Part shown: piece by piece, positions 48,339-56,315 of the stretch | Position numbering within the stretch: position 1 is the first letter of the stretch | Layout of the letters: each line of letters starts with the position of its first letter | Assembly: GCF_014205155.1 (NCBI RefSeq) | Contig: NZ_JACHMX010000001.1 | Location: forward strand, 3,038,001-3,102,000 | Source: Amycolatopsis umgeniensis | GTDB taxonomy: Bacteria > Actinomycetota > Actinomycetes > Mycobacteriales > Pseudonocardiaceae | DNA: 64,000 nucleotides | Direction: 5' to 3' | The notes under the pieces: model-generated | The model's database searches: none | Seen by the model: the letters and a program-made list of their open reading frames with translations, nothing else | What the model was told of the DNA's origin: nothing | Position numbers and translations under genes: made by a program

Positions 48339-48490
48339 ACTCGCGTGATCAGACGGCGAACTCGCGTGATTGAAGACGGATCTCCCGTGATTGAACGGCG
48401 AACTCACGTGATCGGAAGGCGATCTCGGTATGCGGCGCCTGATCACGCGAGATCCGTCTCTGATCACGTGAGTTCGCCGCCTGATCACGC
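48339..48490. repeat. 21-bp phased repeat array B, head-to-head
   Basis: CGTGAT begins at 48344, 48365, 48386 and 48407 (21-bp steps) in a CTCGCGTGATTGAACGGCGA-like unit. Then the inverted TGATCACG begins at 48440, 48461 and 48482 (21-bp steps). The design and unit match array A at 33854. Confidence 0.85.
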
Positions 48491-48542
48491 ATGAACGCCG
48501 GCGGGGACCGCGAGACCCGAGCGTCAGACCGCACCCCCACCA

Positions 48543-48599
48543 AACGCGTGAAGGCCCCCTTCCCTCGGCTGAGCCGAGGGAAGGGGGCCTTCACGCGTT
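48543..48599. terminator. Near-perfect 57-nt palindrome, 28-bp arms
   Basis: The arms 48543-48570 and 48572-48599 are fully complementary around a single G. The core GTGAAGGCCCCCTTCC is shared with other copies. It ends 10 bp from the dppC stop codon, so it is the likely terminator of the dppABC operon. Confidence 0.75.
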
Positions 48600-48609
48600 A
48601 AAAGCGGTG

Positions 48610-49533
48610 TTACGCCTTCATCCGGCGCTGCCGCGGGTCGAAAGCGTCCCGCAGACCGTCACCGATGAAGTTGATCGTCAGCGAGATCAGCACCAGCACG
48701 ATGAACGGGCCGAAGAACAGCGCCGGCCGGTTCTGCAGCTGCGAGTAGTTCTCGAGGATGACGCGGCCGAGCGAGGTGTCCGGCAGCTGCACCCCCAGTC
48801 CGATGAAGGACAGCGCCGCCTCGATCAGCACGGCCTGCGCGACCGCGAGGGTCGCGTTGACCGTGATGAGACCGACCATGTTCGGCACCAGGTGCTTGAA
48901 CACGATGTGCAGCGTCCCGGCACCGGACGCGCGAGCGGCGTCCACGAACTCGCGCTGGGACAGCGACATCGACTCGGCCCTGGCGATACGGGCGATCGAC
49001 ATCCAGCCGAAGGCCGCCAGCACCATCGCGACGATGTACCACGCACCACCGCCGAACACCTTCGCCAGGATCGCCGCCGCGGCGATCTGCGGCACGATCA
49101 GGAACAGGTCCGTCACGCGCGAGATCGCCGAATCGGTGAACCCTCGCAGATATCCCGCCATGGCCCCGAAAACGGTGCCGATGGTGGTGGCGACGATCGA
49201 CACGATGAGCGCGATCAGGAGCGAGTACTGGGTGCCGCGCAGGATCTGCGACACCATCTCCTTGCCGACCTGCGTCGTCCCGAGCGGGTAGTCCCCGCTG
49301 GGCTTCGCGAAGGACGGGAACGAGCTGTCCTCGTAGTTGTACGGCCAGAAGATCGGCATGATGATCACGGTCAGCACGAGGAGCAGCAGGATCGCCGTGC
49401 AGACCATCGCCAGCTTGTGCCGCAGGAACTTGCGCAGGACCAGCTTGCCCTGGCTCCGGGGCTCGGGCAGCGCTTCCGGGGCGAGCTTGCCGTCGGCGGT
49501 GTCCGCCGTGATTAGGGAATTCAAGTCAGCCAA
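48610..49533 (-). CDS. Dipeptide ABC transporter permease (DppC type)
   Basis: The 307-residue product has the N-terminal DppC helix (KFLRHKLAMVCTAILLLLVLTVIIMPIF), a DYPLGTTQVGKEMVSQILRGTQYS box, and about six membrane segments. The EAA loop is FVDAARASGAGTLHIVFKHLVPN. It forms the membrane channel with the DppB-type permease. The start is TTG 49533 (GAGGA 7 nt upstream), overlapping the end of the preceding gene by 8 bp. The ATPase gene lies convergent, not downstream, which is unusual. Confidence 0.9.
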   Translation of the reverse strand: MADLNSLITADTADGKLAPEALPEPRSQGKLVLRKFLRHKLAMVCTAILLLLVLTVIIMPIFWPYNYEDSSFPSFAKPSGDYPLGTTQVGKEMVSQILRGTQYSLLIALIVSIVATTIGTVFGAMAGYLRGFTDSAISRVTDLFLIVPQIAAAAILAKVFGGGAWYIVAMVLAAFGWMSIARIARAESMSLSQREFVDAARASGAGTLHIVFKHLVPNMVGLITVNATLAVAQAVLIEAALSFIGLGVQLPDTSLGRVILENYSQLQNRPALFFGPFIVLVLISLTINFIGDGLRDAFDPRQRRMKA

Positions 49534-50557
49534 CGCGAATCCTCGGGTCCAGGATGCCGTACATCAGGTCGGCGATCAGGTTGGCGATGATGATGCTCGT
49601 GGCGATGACCACCAGCCAGCCCATCATCACCTGGGGATCGCTCTTGGTCACGGCTTCTACGAGCAACTTACCCATGCCGTTCCAGTTGAACACCGACTCG
49701 GTGATGATCGCGCCCGAAAGCACGGCACCGAAGTTGACGGAGAACAACGTGGTCACCGGGATCAGGGCGTTCCGGAACGCGTGGCGGAAGATGACCCGCC
49801 CGTTGGCGAGGCCCTTGGCCCGCGCGGTCCGGACGTAGTCGGCGTTCAGCGTATCCAGCATCGAGGCCCGCTGGAACCGGCTGTACGCGGCGAAGCTGAT
49901 CGCCATGATGGACAGCGTCGGCAACAGGTAGGCGCCCACGTAGCTGGCGAGGAAACCGCCTGGACCATCGAAATTCAACGATTCCGGACTCGTGGTGCGA
50001 ATCCAGGGATTACCGAGCACATCGGACAGTCCCAGGTCCCGGACCCAGCCGTTGAACTGGATCGCGTAGCCCTTCAGCACGATCGCGACACAGAAGATCG
50101 GCATCGAGAACAGCAGGAACGCCAGCGTCGTGGCGATGTAGTCGATGATCGAGTACTGCTTGACCGCGGCGACGACACCGACGAGGACGCCGAGCACCAG
50201 CGCGAGGAGTTCCGCGCCGACGACGAGCTTGGCGGTGACCTCGAACGCGGCCATGACCTTCGGGAACACCGGGGCCAGCGCGTTGCCCTGGGCGATCGAA
50301 ATGCCCCAATCGCCGGTCACGAAGCTGCCGAGCCAGTCGAAGTACCGGAGGACGAGGTTCTTGTCCAGACCGAGGTCGCTGGCGACCTGGTTCAGGGTCT
50401 CCTGACTGATGGCGGGGTTGCTTCTCAGCTCGCCCAGCGGGTCGCCGGTGCCGGCGACCATGATGAAACACAGAAAAGTCCCGACCAGCAGGACGGGGAT
50501 CGAGATCGCCAGACGGCGAAGGATGTAGATCACCAGGTTCAACGAACTGCTCCTCAT
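49526..50557 (-). CDS. Dipeptide ABC transporter permease (DppB type)
   Basis: The product of about 343 residues starts with the DppB helix (VIYILRRLAISIPVLLVGTF). It has a periplasmic loop with ISQETLNQVASDLGLDKNLV, a second half with five helices, and the EAA loop YVRTARAKGLANGRVIFRHAFRNALIPV. It forms the channel with the DppC-type partner. The start is uncertain: ATG 50557 is listed, while TTG 50542 has AGGAG 7 nt upstream. Downstream of the solute-binding gene, separated by a strong hairpin. Confidence 0.9.
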   Translation of the reverse strand: MRSSSLNLVIYILRRLAISIPVLLVGTFLCFIMVAGTGDPLGELRSNPAISQETLNQVASDLGLDKNLVLRYFDWLGSFVTGDWGISIAQGNALAPVFPKVMAAFEVTAKLVVGAELLALVLGVLVGVVAAVKQYSIIDYIATTLAFLLFSMPIFCVAIVLKGYAIQFNGWVRDLGLSDVLGNPWIRTTSPESLNFDGPGGFLASYVGAYLLPTLSIMAISFAAYSRFQRASMLDTLNADYVRTARAKGLANGRVIFRHAFRNALIPVTTLFSVNFGAVLSGAIITESVFNWNGMGKLLVEAVTKSDPQVMMGWLVVIATSIIIANLIADLMYGILDPRIRVG

Positions 50558-50643
50558 CCGGGCCTGGCCGCCGAAGTACTGGACCGCTGCCCGGTTGTCC
50601 ACCGTAGTGGCGGTAACCCTACGGTCAACAGCTACTTCCGGCG

Positions 50644-50678
50644 GGTACGGGGCCCGGCTTGTGGCCGGGCCCCGTACC
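50644..50678. terminator. Intercistronic hairpin between binding-protein and permease genes
   Basis: GGTACGGGGCCCGGC (50644-50658) pairs perfectly with 50664-50678 around the loop TTGTG. In peptide transporter operons such a structure often limits read-through, so that the binding protein is made in excess. Confidence 0.7.
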
Positions 50679-50723
50679 ACCAGGATCGCGTAGGCGAATG
50701 GTGAGAAAAAGCGGGCCTAGACC

Positions 50724-52529
50724 CTACTTCTTCTGCTCCCACTCACCGACGTTCCACAGGACACCGTTGTACGACTGCATGTAAGTGCGGTCGATGCCCT
50801 TGAACGCCCACATGGACGGGGTCTGGAACAGCGGCAGCGTCGCGTACTCGTCCGCGATCGCCTGGTCGGCCTTCTGGTAGTTCTCCAGCTGGACGGCCTC
50901 ATCGGTGGCCTTCACGGCCGCCTCGAACGCCGAGTCGATCGTCGGGTTGGACAGGCCCTGGTAGTTCTGGCTGCTGTCGTCAACCCGGGTGATGTAGATC
51001 GACTTCTGCTCGGCCTTGAACGGAGCGGCCGACCAGCCGAAGAGCGCGACGTCGTAGTCGCCGGCCGCGAGACGGCCACCCTTCAGGAAGTTGGCGTCCG
51101 TTTCGTCGGTGATCTCGATACCGGCGGCCTTGGCCTGCGAGATGACGATCTCGACGGTCTGCGTACGGCGGGCGTTCTGGTTGTGCGAGATCTTGAACGA
51201 AGCGCGCTGCCCGTCCTTGGCGAAGATGCCGTCAGCGCCCTTGGCCCAGCCGGCGTCGGTCAGCGTCTTGGCGGCGGCCTCGGCGCCGAGACCGGCCTTG
51301 CTGCCGTACAGGTCCTTGAAGCCCTGCTCGCCCGGCATGAACACGATGCTGTTCAGCGGGGTCGCGTCGGCCTGGACTTCCTTGAGCAGCTTGTCGGTGA
51401 TCTCCTGGCGGTTGACGACCTCGAAGAACGCCTTGCGCAGCGCCTTGTCCTTGAACATGCGCTTGTAGTTCAGGTCGAAGTGCTCGAAGGTCAGCTGCGA
51501 GCCCGAACCGTAGGTCACGCCCTGAGCCGAAAGGCTCTTGAGGGTGTTCGCCGCGGTCGCGTCCGGCTGGGTCGACGCCGCGACGTCGATCTCACCGTTC
51601 TGCAGCGCGGTCGCCATGGCCTTGGTGTCCTCCATCGCCCTCACGACGATCTTGGAGGGGCCACCCTTGCCACCGATCCACTTCGGGTTCTTCTCGAGCG
51701 TGACGGCCTTCTGGTTGGCGTCGAACGCGGTGATCTTGTACGGGCCGGACGCCGGCATGTTCTCGGCCTTGAAGCCCTTGAAGTCGTTCGTCCAGAACTT
51801 GCCGGCGGCGGTCAGCTGCGCGGCGTCACCGGTCGGCGACAGCTTGGTGATGTCGGGGATGTTCGTGTTCTTCTCGATGATGTGCGCGGGCATGATCGCG
51901 GTCGAGTTGAACAGACCCTTGTAGTCCAGGTACGGCTCGGTGTACTTGGTCTCGAAGGTGAGGTCGTCCTTGCAGGTCGCCTCGTTGATCAGCGAGTAAC
52001 CGGTGGTCGAAGCGGCGAGGAAGGCCTGCTTGCCGTCCGCGGTCTTCGCCTTGCCGCTGTGCGCCAGCCACGACAGGTACATGTCGTCACAGTCGAACGC
52101 CGCGTCGTCGGACCACTTGACGTTCGGCTTGATCTTGTAAACGACGGTCTGCGGCTCCTTGGAGGTGACTTCCCAGGAGTCGAACACGTCGTTGTTCAGC
52201 AGCACCTTGTTGTTGCCGTCGAGCACGTCGGCACCGGCGAGCACGGCAGTCAAGATGTAGGTGTTGTACGACGAGTTGGTGTCAGGCGTGTCGTTGTTGT
52301 AGCCCGAGTACCCGTCGTCGATGCCCACCGTGACGGTGCCTTCGTACCCCGGGGTGTCCGCGAGCTTGAAGTTTTCGCCGTTCTGCGCCTTGCCGACCGC
52401 CATGCTCTTGATGTCGGTCGACGACCCGTTCTGGTCGGTACTGCCGCTGTCGCCACCGCTGCATGCGCTCAGCACAAGCGCGGAGGCCGCGACGAGCGAC
52501 CAGGCGGAGACTGCCTTGGACTTCCTCAT
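50724..52529 (-). CDS. Peptide ABC transporter solute-binding lipoprotein
   Basis: The 601-residue product is an SBP_bac_5 protein. The signal peptide ends in the lipobox VLSAC (Cys 23), so it is lipid-anchored outside the membrane. Family marks include VVYKIKPNVKWSDDAAFDCDD (the WSDG-type loop), MPASGPYKITAFDANQKAVT, ALRKAFFEVVNRQEI and the C-terminal TLPLFQTPSMWAF. It captures oligopeptides or similar solutes for the permeases encoded next. The start ATG 52529 has AGGAGGG 8 nt upstream. Confidence 0.92.
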   Translation of the reverse strand: MRKSKAVSAWSLVAASALVLSACSGGDSGSTDQNGSSTDIKSMAVGKAQNGENFKLADTPGYEGTVTVGIDDGYSGYNNDTPDTNSSYNTYILTAVLAGADVLDGNNKVLLNNDVFDSWEVTSKEPQTVVYKIKPNVKWSDDAAFDCDDMYLSWLAHSGKAKTADGKQAFLAASTTGYSLINEATCKDDLTFETKYTEPYLDYKGLFNSTAIMPAHIIEKNTNIPDITKLSPTGDAAQLTAAGKFWTNDFKGFKAENMPASGPYKITAFDANQKAVTLEKNPKWIGGKGGPSKIVVRAMEDTKAMATALQNGEIDVAASTQPDATAANTLKSLSAQGVTYGSGSQLTFEHFDLNYKRMFKDKALRKAFFEVVNRQEITDKLLKEVQADATPLNSIVFMPGEQGFKDLYGSKAGLGAEAAAKTLTDAGWAKGADGIFAKDGQRASFKISHNQNARRTQTVEIVISQAKAAGIEITDETDANFLKGGRLAAGDYDVALFGWSAAPFKAEQKSIYITRVDDSSQNYQGLSNPTIDSAFEAAVKATDEAVQLENYQKADQAIADEYATLPLFQTPSMWAFKGIDRTYMQSYNGVLWNVGEWEQKK

Positions 52530-52816
52530 GAAGTGTGCCCTCCTAGCACTGGGCTCCTGAGATCGGAACAGGACCCCACACCGCTCCGGTGAGATGGCCC
52601 GGAGCCTATGACACGCCAAGCAACACTCATTTGGCGCACTGCGGGTGCACGCTAGAAAGGAAATGCACGAACAGTCACCAGTTACGGAGGGATCGTGACC
52701 AAAGGGTAACTTGCGGCTGACATCAAGAAATACAGCGGTTACCAGGAGGAATCAGTCGGCCACTCGAACGTGCCGAGAAAGGTCACCCTCCAGGGGCGAA
52801 CTTCGACTCGAATCGA

Positions 52817-54553
52817 CTACTTCGGACCGCGCGTCCAGTTCACCGCCGACCCGAAAGGGCCCACCATAGGAGGACCAGCGGTTACTCCGGAAATACCAGA
52901 GCCGATGGCGAGGGTATCGGCCAGCTGGAACAACGGAATGGCAACATTCCGACGCCACAATTCCGGTTCGAGGGTCGAAAGCGTGTCGGCGACCGGCGTG
53001 GTGCCGGTCAGCGCGGCGTCGATCGACGGCTGCAGGGCCGGGTCGCAGAAGCCCAGCGGGTTCGCCGGGACGACGGCCTTGGTCTTGTCGGTGAGCTGAT
53101 CGGGACGGCAGCCGAACGTGGACGCCAGCGCCGACGCTACGTCCGCACCACCGGTGACCTGGCCGATCACGGCGATGTCGATGCCGACGTTGCCCGCACC
53201 CTCCGGCGTCGTCTGCTGGATCCCGTTGAGCACCGGCATGGCCAGCAGCGTCGAGAACAGCTCCCTCGGCTGCGGCGCGATCGCGTTGACCTCGATGCCC
53301 GCGGCCACCAGTTGCGCCGTCAGCTCCTTGGCGATCGTCGCGTACGGCTCCTGCTTGGCGGGCGAGGCGACGACCAGCGAAAGGTTCTTCCCGTTCTTGC
53401 GCCAGGTCCCGGCTTCCTTGGTGTACCCGGCGGATTTGAGCAGCTCCTCGCCCCTGGCCGGATCGGCCGCCGACGGCGGGCCCGGGGCCGGGATCGTCGG
53501 CTGGAAGCCGGTCGCCGACGGGACCCGGACCTGGGCGTCGGCGCGGAGCTTGTCCGACGGGCCGCCCTTCGCCGTCTCGGTGATCAGCTTGCCGCGGTCG
53601 ATCAGCGCGGTGACGCCTTCGCGCACCTTGGGATCCGACAGCGTCGGACTCACCGGCCGCAGGAGGATCTGCGCGACCGTGGGACGGGCGACCGTGTGCA
53701 GCTGGACGGCGGAGCCGAGTTCGCCGAGCCGTTTGAGGCCGGTGCCGTCGGTCTTGGTCATCACGAACTGGTCGTTGCCGCTGCGCAGGGCGGCCAGTGT
53801 GCCGTCCTGATCGGCCGCACGCAGCACGATCCGGTCCAGCGCGGAGGGTTTCTCCCAATAGCGCTCGTTGCGCTCCAGGACGACCTCTCCGCGCGCGGTG
53901 TCGAGGCCCTTGATCGAGTACGGCCCGGCGACGGCCGGGAACGTCGTCGCCAGGGCGCCCCGCCAGCCGTTCGGGGCGTCCTTGAGCAGGTGGGCGGGCA
54001 GGAGGTCGTTGAAGAGCGTCTGCCAGCCGGGGTACGGCTTGGCGAAGGTGACCTCGACCCGCTTGCCGCCTTCACGCGACTGGATGTCGGAGATCAGCCG
54101 GTAGCCCGCGGCGCCGATGACGCCGGGCTGGTCGCGCATCGCCTCGCGGAGGTACGCGAAGTCCTCGGCGGCGATCGGCGCGCTGTCGGACCAGGAGGCG
54201 TCCGGGCGGATCGTGTACGCGACCGTGAACGGCTGCTGCGAGACGACCTCGGCGGACTTCATCAGGTTCTTGTCCAGCTCGAAGCTGCCGTCGTCCTTCG
54301 GGCGGAACACCGACGGGAGCAGCAGCTGCGAGAGCGCCGACGTCACCTGGGAGGCGTCGGCGAGGTTGTGCGGGTTGTAGCCGCCGAGGACGTCGTCGAC
54401 ACCCACGACGACCTGCGAAGGTGTCTTTGTGGTCGAGGTGCTCACCGGCGAGGCGGAGGAGCTGACCACGGGTGGGGGCGGGGTGTTGCTGCAGGCAGCG
54501 AGGAGCACGGCCGCGCACGCCAGTATGGGCGCCGCTGTGTTCACTGACCGCAC
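52817..54553 (-). CDS. lpqW: LpqW-like lipoprotein of the solute-binding protein fold
   Basis: The 578-residue product has a lipoprotein signal peptide (AVLLAACS), a Thr/Ser/Pro-rich linker and an SBP_bac_5 fold (VAYTIRPDASWSDSAPIAAEDF; VAGPYSIKGLDTARGEVVLERN; KVREGVTALIDRGKLI). Its place between typA and mshB is that of lpqW (Rv1166). LpqW has the peptide-binding fold but acts in phosphatidylinositol mannoside and lipoarabinomannan synthesis in mycobacteria. The identification is by synteny plus fold and is moderately firm; a second peptide-binding protein of the adjacent transporter is the alternative. The start is GTG 54553, 8 nt after AGGAGG. Confidence 0.72.
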   Translation of the reverse strand: MRSVNTAAPILACAAVLLAACSNTPPPPVVSSSASPVSTSTTKTPSQVVVGVDDVLGGYNPHNLADASQVTSALSQLLLPSVFRPKDDGSFELDKNLMKSAEVVSQQPFTVAYTIRPDASWSDSAPIAAEDFAYLREAMRDQPGVIGAAGYRLISDIQSREGGKRVEVTFAKPYPGWQTLFNDLLPAHLLKDAPNGWRGALATTFPAVAGPYSIKGLDTARGEVVLERNERYWEKPSALDRIVLRAADQDGTLAALRSGNDQFVMTKTDGTGLKRLGELGSAVQLHTVARPTVAQILLRPVSPTLSDPKVREGVTALIDRGKLITETAKGGPSDKLRADAQVRVPSATGFQPTIPAPGPPSAADPARGEELLKSAGYTKEAGTWRKNGKNLSLVVASPAKQEPYATIAKELTAQLVAAGIEVNAIAPQPRELFSTLLAMPVLNGIQQTTPEGAGNVGIDIAVIGQVTGGADVASALASTFGCRPDQLTDKTKAVVPANPLGFCDPALQPSIDAALTGTTPVADTLSTLEPELWRRNVAIPLFQLADTLAIGSGISGVTAGPPMVGPFGSAVNWTRGPK

Positions 54554-54751
54554 GCCTGATTCCTCCTGATTTGTCCCTCGCCCCACCGTCATAGAGCTAC
54601 CACGCCCGGGACGGCCTCGACAGCGAGATTCCCATATCGGCCCGGCCGTCGCCCGACCGGATGCCGCCCCTCCCCGGTGGACGTCCGGGAGGCCCGGGAG
54701 GTTCCTTCCGCGGCAAGGGAAAAACCCTTAGCACCGCGAAGTATCCACCGC

Positions 54752-54757
54752 TAGCTT
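54752..54757 (+). promoter_or_regulatory. Putative -10 box (TAGCTT) for the MFS gene
   Basis: TAGCTT is 6 nt before GTG 54764, consistent with a leaderless transcript. A weak TTAGCA lies about 18 bp upstream. Confidence 0.35.
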
Positions 54758-54763
54758 GCCGGG

Positions 54764-56137
54764 GTGACCAAACGCGCGCTCGTCCTCGTGGTCGTGCTCA
54801 TGTCCACGTTCACCTTCCCGCTGACCATCACGGGAGCGTCGGTCGCGTTGACCGACATCGCGAACGACCTCGACGCGGGGCTCGCGGCCACCCAGTGGGT
54901 CGTCAACGGCTACAACGCCTGCTTCGCGAGCTTCCTGGTCTTCGCGGGCTCTCTGGCCGACGTGCTGGGCAGACGCCGGATCTACGTGGCCGGGCTGGCG
55001 TTGTTCGCCGCCGGCGGGATCGCGTGCACGGCCGCCGGGAACATCGTCGTCCTCGACGTCGTCCGCCTGATCGCCGGGACCGGGGCCGCCGCGGCGGTGA
55101 CCGGCGGGCTCGCGATCCTCACCGAAACCTTCCAGGGCGCGGCGAGGACGCGGGCGTTCGGTCTGGTCGGCACGGTGCTCGGCGTCGGGCTCGCGTTCGG
55201 GCCCTCGATCGGCGGCCTGCTCGTCGATCTGCTGGGCTGGCGGGCCGTCTTCGGCGCCCCGGCCGCCGTGGCCGTGGTCGTCCTGGCCCTGACGCCGCTT
55301 CTGCCGGACGTTCGCGGTACCGCCGGGCGCCGGATCGACTGGGCGGGTGCCGCGCTCTTCACGGGCGCGATCGGGCTGCTGATCTTCGGGCTCGTCGAAG
55401 CGGGCGAGCTCGGCTTCGGCCATCCGCTCGTCGTGGGCGCCTTGGCACTCGCCGTCGTCCTCGCCGCGATCTTCCCGATGGTGGAACGACGGCGCGCGGA
55501 TCCGCTGTTCGACCTCGCCCTGCTCGCCAACCGCGGTTTCACCTCGCTCGCGGTCGCGGCGGGGGCGCTGGTGACCATCCTGGTGCCGCTGCTGGTCTAC
55601 CTGCCCTCGTATCTGATCGAGGTCGTCGGCCTCGGCGCCGGGGAAGCCGGGCTGTGGCTGCTGATGCTCACCGCGCCGACCGTCCTGCTCCCGAGCGTGG
55701 GCGCCGCGCTGGCGCGGCGGCTGCCGTCTTCGTGGTTCGTCGCGGGAGCTGTCGCCGTCAGCGGGGCGGGCGCCTTTCTGCTGATGACCATGAACGCGTC
55801 GTCCGGGGTGTTCTCGTTGCTCGCCCCGCTCGTTCTGGTCGGGGCGGGCACGGGATTGACGATGGGTTTGCTGGACGGTTTGGCAATAGGTTCCGTGGCC
55901 CCGGAACATTCCGGAACGGCGGCCGGAATGTTCACCACCGCACGATTGGCGACGGAAACGATCGCTATCGCGGTCGCCGGTGCCGTTCTCGCGTCGATTA
56001 CCGGAGGGAAGCTCTCCGGCGAGTCCTATACGGACGCATTTAGGATCGTTTCTTTCGCGCTGGGTTGTGTCGGCGTTCTCGGGACGGTGTGCGTGGCCGT
56101 CCTCTCGCCGCGGCGGGAAGCCGTTCCGGCGTTGTGA
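54764..56137 (+). CDS. MFS transporter, drug:H+ antiporter type
   Basis: The 457-residue product has about 12-14 membrane segments. Motif A-like GSLADVLGRRRIYVAGLALF follows helix 2, TQWVVNGYNACFASFLVFAG is in helix 2, and the GPSIGGLLVDLLGWRAVF segment is typical of DHA2-like exporters. It would expel a toxic compound or metabolite with proton exchange. No regulator adjoins it. In base composition the last 250 bp are less GC-rich than the rest, which may reflect recent acquisition. The substrate is unknown. Confidence 0.85.
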   Translation: MTKRALVLVVVLMSTFTFPLTITGASVALTDIANDLDAGLAATQWVVNGYNACFASFLVFAGSLADVLGRRRIYVAGLALFAAGGIACTAAGNIVVLDVVRLIAGTGAAAAVTGGLAILTETFQGAARTRAFGLVGTVLGVGLAFGPSIGGLLVDLLGWRAVFGAPAAVAVVVLALTPLLPDVRGTAGRRIDWAGAALFTGAIGLLIFGLVEAGELGFGHPLVVGALALAVVLAAIFPMVERRRADPLFDLALLANRGFTSLAVAAGALVTILVPLLVYLPSYLIEVVGLGAGEAGLWLLMLTAPTVLLPSVGAALARRLPSSWFVAGAVAVSGAGAFLLMTMNASSGVFSLLAPLVLVGAGTGLTMGLLDGLAIGSVAPEHSGTAAGMFTTARLATETIAIAVAGAVLASITGGKLSGESYTDAFRIVSFALGCVGVLGTVCVAVLSPRREAVPAL

Positions 56138-56245
56138 ACACCGTCCAAAAAGGAGAACGACTTTCCCCGCGAAATTGTCCGCAAAGGACTCGTTCTCACC
56201 ATGAACGCCCGATCAAATACGGAGAGTGACCAGTGGAACGCCGGA

Positions 56246-56294
56246 ACGCCGAAGGGCGCTTGCTCACGTTGAGTGAGCAAGCGCCCTTCGGCGT
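56246..56294. terminator. Bidirectional terminator, 22-bp perfect stem, 5-nt loop
   Basis: ACGCCGAAGGGCGCTTGCTC starts the left arm (56246-56267). The right arm is 56273-56294 and the loop is GTTGA. It lies between the convergent MFS and typA genes. Confidence 0.8.
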
Positions 56295-56315
56295 GGTTAC
56301 GTCAGCGCGCGGGGA

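Larger units (their letters stand above)
48224..48609. other. Repeat-rich gap between convergent ABC transporter genes
   Basis: A gap of 386 bp holds two long palindromes (48238-48290 and 48543-48599) that bracket a 21-bp phased repeat array (48339-48490). No gene was recognised. Confidence 0.7.

Noticed and set aside
46278..48488. 736-codon minus-strand frame opposite the ABC ATPase
   Set aside because: It is a shadow of the ATPase gene; no motif or start signal.
48224..48494. C-terminal extension of the ABC ATPase through the repeats
   Set aside because: The normal C-terminus of the ATPase is intact in another frame up to 48223, so the extension is a product of the frameshift.
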